Source of the DNA: Firmicutes bacterium UBA994
Lineage (GTDB): Bacteria > Bacillota > UBA994
Length of the DNA: 7,141 nt
Direction: 5' to 3'
NCBI GenBank assembly: GCA_002292025.1
Contig: DBBC01000156.1
Location: 1-7,141, forward strand
The position numbers and the translations under genes are program-made. Positions 5,861 through 7,141 of the stretch are shown here, one piece after another (position 1 is the stretch's first letter; the number at the start of each line of letters is the position of its first letter). The notes beneath the pieces were generated by a model that did not search any database, was not told where the DNA came from, and saw nothing but the letters and a program-made list of their open reading frames with translations.

Positions 5861-5867
5861 AGGTGGG
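5861..5867 (+). promoter_or_regulatory. Ribosome binding site that sets the veg start
   Basis: AGGTGGG, preceded by AGGGA, ends 5 bases before GTG 5873. The frame is open upstream to 5714, but that extension runs through both promoters and overlaps the symporter end, so 5873 is the true start. Confidence 0.85.
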
Positions 5868-5872
5868 TTTCT

Positions 5873-6142
5873 GTGAACAGCAATGTCATAGCGGACATTC
5901 GCCGCGACCTTGAGATGCACATTGGGGAAAGGATTTGGCTAAAAGCTAACCGGGGCAGGCGTAAGACCACCGTGCGCGAAGGCATCATTGAGAGCACGTA
6001 CACATCTCACTTCCTCGTGCGGATGGACGAACAGCCCTGTGCCAGCCGGCTTTCCATCAGTTATGTTGATGTCCTAACCCAATCAGTAGAGTTGTCCATC
6101 GGTGGGCCGGAGCATCGCCTAGCGGCTAACGTAGGCAAATAG
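5873..6142 (+). CDS. veg: Veg family protein
   Basis: An 89-residue protein of the Veg family (PF06257), almost confined to Firmicutes and 80-90 residues long. The diagnostic block is present: GERIWLKANRGRRKTT (residues 17-32), then REGIIESTYTSHFLVRMD, then SISYVDVLTQSVEL, a small beta-barrel-like pattern. In B. subtilis, Veg is strongly expressed in vegetative growth and has been reported to favour biofilm matrix gene expression by countering SinR; whether that holds here is unknown. The start is GTG 5873, fixed by its ribosome site, rather than the longer open frame from 5714. Two tandem perfect promoters precede it, implying very high expression. It is followed by a long hairpin and then ispE, with no sspF between them. 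The call is secure; the molecular function of the family remains poorly defined. Confidence 0.95.
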   Translation: MNSNVIADIRRDLEMHIGERIWLKANRGRRKTTVREGIIESTYTSHFLVRMDEQPCASRLSISYVDVLTQSVELSIGGPEHRLAANVGK

Positions 6143-6158
6143 AGGCAAACAATTCAGG

Positions 6159-6204
6159 CCACCCTCATATGACTTGGCTCCCGCGCAAGTTCATATGAGG
6201 GTGG
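6159..6204 (+). terminator. Long hairpin after veg, likely terminator or attenuator
   Basis: CCACCCTCATATGA (6159-6172) pairs exactly with TCATATGAGGGTGG (6191-6204). Allowing one bulged T, pairing extends inward to CTTG/CAAG, leaving a loop of about 9 bases. It begins 17 bases after the veg stop. Only TTGTTG follows, so the U-tract is weak. It most likely stops or tempers the strong veg transcription before ispE. Confidence 0.6.
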
Positions 6205-6220
6205 TTGTTGCGTAGTGGCG

Positions 6221-6244
6221 GTGAATTTGCTTTCGCAAATTCAC
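6221..6244 (+). repeat. Second perfect hairpin upstream of ispE
   Basis: GTGAATTTGC (6221-6230) and GCAAATTCAC (6235-6244) form a perfect 10-pair stem around TTTC, 33 bases before the ispE start. No T-run follows, so it is not a classical terminator. It could be an operator, an RNA stability element or a processing site. Confidence 0.6.
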
Positions 6245-6260
6245 GGGGTGTAATAGAATA

Positions 6261-6269
6261 AGGGGGAGG
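6261..6269 (+). promoter_or_regulatory. Ribosome binding site that sets the ispE start
   Basis: AGGGGGAGG ends 8 bases before GTG 6278. The other in-frame GTG at 6269 overlaps this site and so cannot use it, which fixes the start at 6278. Confidence 0.75.
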
Positions 6270-6277
6270 TGTACGCT

Positions 6278-7114
6278 GTGGCTGTAACACTCCGATCCCC
6301 CGCTAAAGTAAACCTGCGACTGCAGGTATTGGGGCGCAGGTCAGATGGCTACCACGAGATAGACACAGTCCTGCAGTCGATAGACCTTTGCGACGAGATA
6401 GTGATCGCCCTATCAGGGCTTAACCTGCGCATTTTTGCCCCTCCGTATTTGCCGACGGGGGAGGGGAACTTGTGCTATCAGGCTGCTCAGAGTTTTTTTG
6501 CGCTCATTAGAGAAAGGGCACGAGCCACAATTTGGCTAACCAAGCGCATCCCCGTGCAAGCCGGGCTCGGCGGAGGGAGCAGCAATGCTGCCGCGGTCTT
6601 GCTGGGTCTAAATGAACTGCACCATAACCCGCTGAACAGCGAAGAGCTCACCCAATTGGCGGCGGCAGTAGGCTCGGACGTGCCATTTTTTCTTATCGGC
6701 GGGACCGCCCGCGCCCGCGGCAGGGGAGAACGTGTTGAAGCCTTGCCGGATGCTCGGCGTTGGTGGTTGCGCATCGTGAAGCCGGAATTAGGCTTGTCTA
6801 CCGCACAGGTGTATGCTCTTTGGCGGCCAGGGAATTTTGGCCATGACATTTTGGCAGACAATAGCTTTTTTAATGACCTCGAGCAGCCGGCGCGAAAGCT
6901 TATGCCCGATCTGGCTGACGTCTACTGCGCACTGATTGCGGACGGAGCGGAGAAGGTGTTGCTTTGCGGCAGCGGCTCAGCAGTATGTGGGTTCTACTCC
7001 CAGCCGCCGGTGGGCGCGTTGCCGCTAAAGAGCTGCCACCGCGAATACATCGCGCGCACCATGACGCGTCTAGAGTACAGCCAAGCCACCGCAGCTAGGG
7101 AGTGTGAACTGTAA
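6278..7114 (+). CDS. ispE: 4-diphosphocytidyl-2-C-methyl-D-erythritol kinase
   Basis: IspE phosphorylates the 2-hydroxyl of CDP-methylerythritol with ATP, the fourth step of the MEP (non-mevalonate) isoprenoid pathway, in the cytoplasm. The 278-residue protein has the GHMP kinase layout: SPAKVNLRLQVLGRRSDGYHE at the N-terminus (Lys10 and the DGYHE substrate motif), the ATP-binding glycine loop GLGGGSSNAA (residues 96-105), GSDVPFFLIGGTA with the catalytic Asp134, and the C-terminal LLCGSGSAVCGFY. The length is slightly under the usual 280-290. GTG 6278 is the start on ribosome-site grounds. It follows veg, as in B. subtilis, after two hairpins and without a clear promoter of its own, so it may be fed by read-through from the veg promoters. 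Its presence indicates that isoprenoids are made by the MEP route. In B. subtilis purR is next; the window ends before that can be tested. Confidence 0.97.
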   Translation: MAVTLRSPAKVNLRLQVLGRRSDGYHEIDTVLQSIDLCDEIVIALSGLNLRIFAPPYLPTGEGNLCYQAAQSFFALIRERARATIWLTKRIPVQAGLGGGSSNAAAVLLGLNELHHNPLNSEELTQLAAAVGSDVPFFLIGGTARARGRGERVEALPDARRWWLRIVKPELGLSTAQVYALWRPGNFGHDILADNSFFNDLEQPARKLMPDLADVYCALIADGAEKVLLCGSGSAVCGFYSQPPVGALPLKSCHREYIARTMTRLEYSQATAARECEL

Positions 7115-7141
7115 CTATTCAGCCCTGTTTGCGTTAATAAA

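Noticed and set aside
5714..5872. A 53-residue N-terminal extension of Veg, including a CYNCG motif suggesting a metal site
   Set aside because: The stretch contains both promoters and overlaps the symporter end; Veg proteins are 80-90 residues and the ribosome site points to 5873.
6487..6861. A 124-codon minus-strand frame inside ispE
   Set aside because: It is antisense to a complete GHMP kinase gene and has no family resemblance.

Overview
The window looks like a chromosomal segment of a Bacillota (Firmicutes) bacterium, most likely from the Clostridia or a related moderately GC-rich lineage. The evidence is a Veg gene (a Firmicutes family), a YkuK-type RNase H-like gene, strong purine-rich ribosome binding sites, frequent GTG starts, perfect sigma-A-type promoters, and the remains of the conserved gene order tatD ... 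ksgA ... veg ... ispE known from Bacillus subtilis. No phage, transposase, CRISPR, tRNA or rRNA could be supported.

Layout. Positions 1-727 hold tatD, cut at its 5' end by the window edge. It overlaps rsmA/ksgA (720-1586) by 8 bases, and a ykuK-like gene (1589-2056) follows after 2 bases. These three form a tight plus-strand RNA/DNA maintenance operon. Positions 2057-2704 hold no intact gene, but contain what looks like a broken small membrane-protein gene with a ten-base G tract, an in-frame stop and a probable frameshift. An S41-type lipoprotein protease gene follows (2705-3961). Next comes a 395-base gap (3962-4356) with a good promoter and a long leader, then a sodium:alanine/glycine symporter (AGCS family, 4357-5751). 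Immediately after its stop codon lie two tandem perfect-consensus promoters driving veg (5873-6142). Two hairpins separate veg from ispE (6278-7114), which is complete. The last 27 bases hold nothing recognisable.

How the genes fit together. The flanks are housekeeping: TatD-family nuclease/hydrolase, 16S rRNA dimethylation, Veg, and the CDP-ME kinase of the MEP isoprenoid pathway. In B. subtilis, rnmV lies between tatD and ksgA, yabG lies between ksgA and veg, and sspF lies between veg and ispE. All three are missing here, and the rsmA-veg interval is filled with an accessory block (ykuK-like, broken membrane gene, S41 lipoprotein, AGCS symporter). Loss of yabG and sspF, both sporulation genes, would fit a lineage with reduced or altered sporulation, but they may simply have moved.

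The most interesting signals are regulatory rather than a new system. They are the duplicated veg promoter, with a hairpin that only the upstream transcript can form completely; the roughly 330-base leader before the symporter, with a possible mini-ORF overlapping its start codon by ATGA; and the G10 tract framed by a 7-base inverted repeat in the decayed region. I found no convincing previously undescribed multi-gene system.
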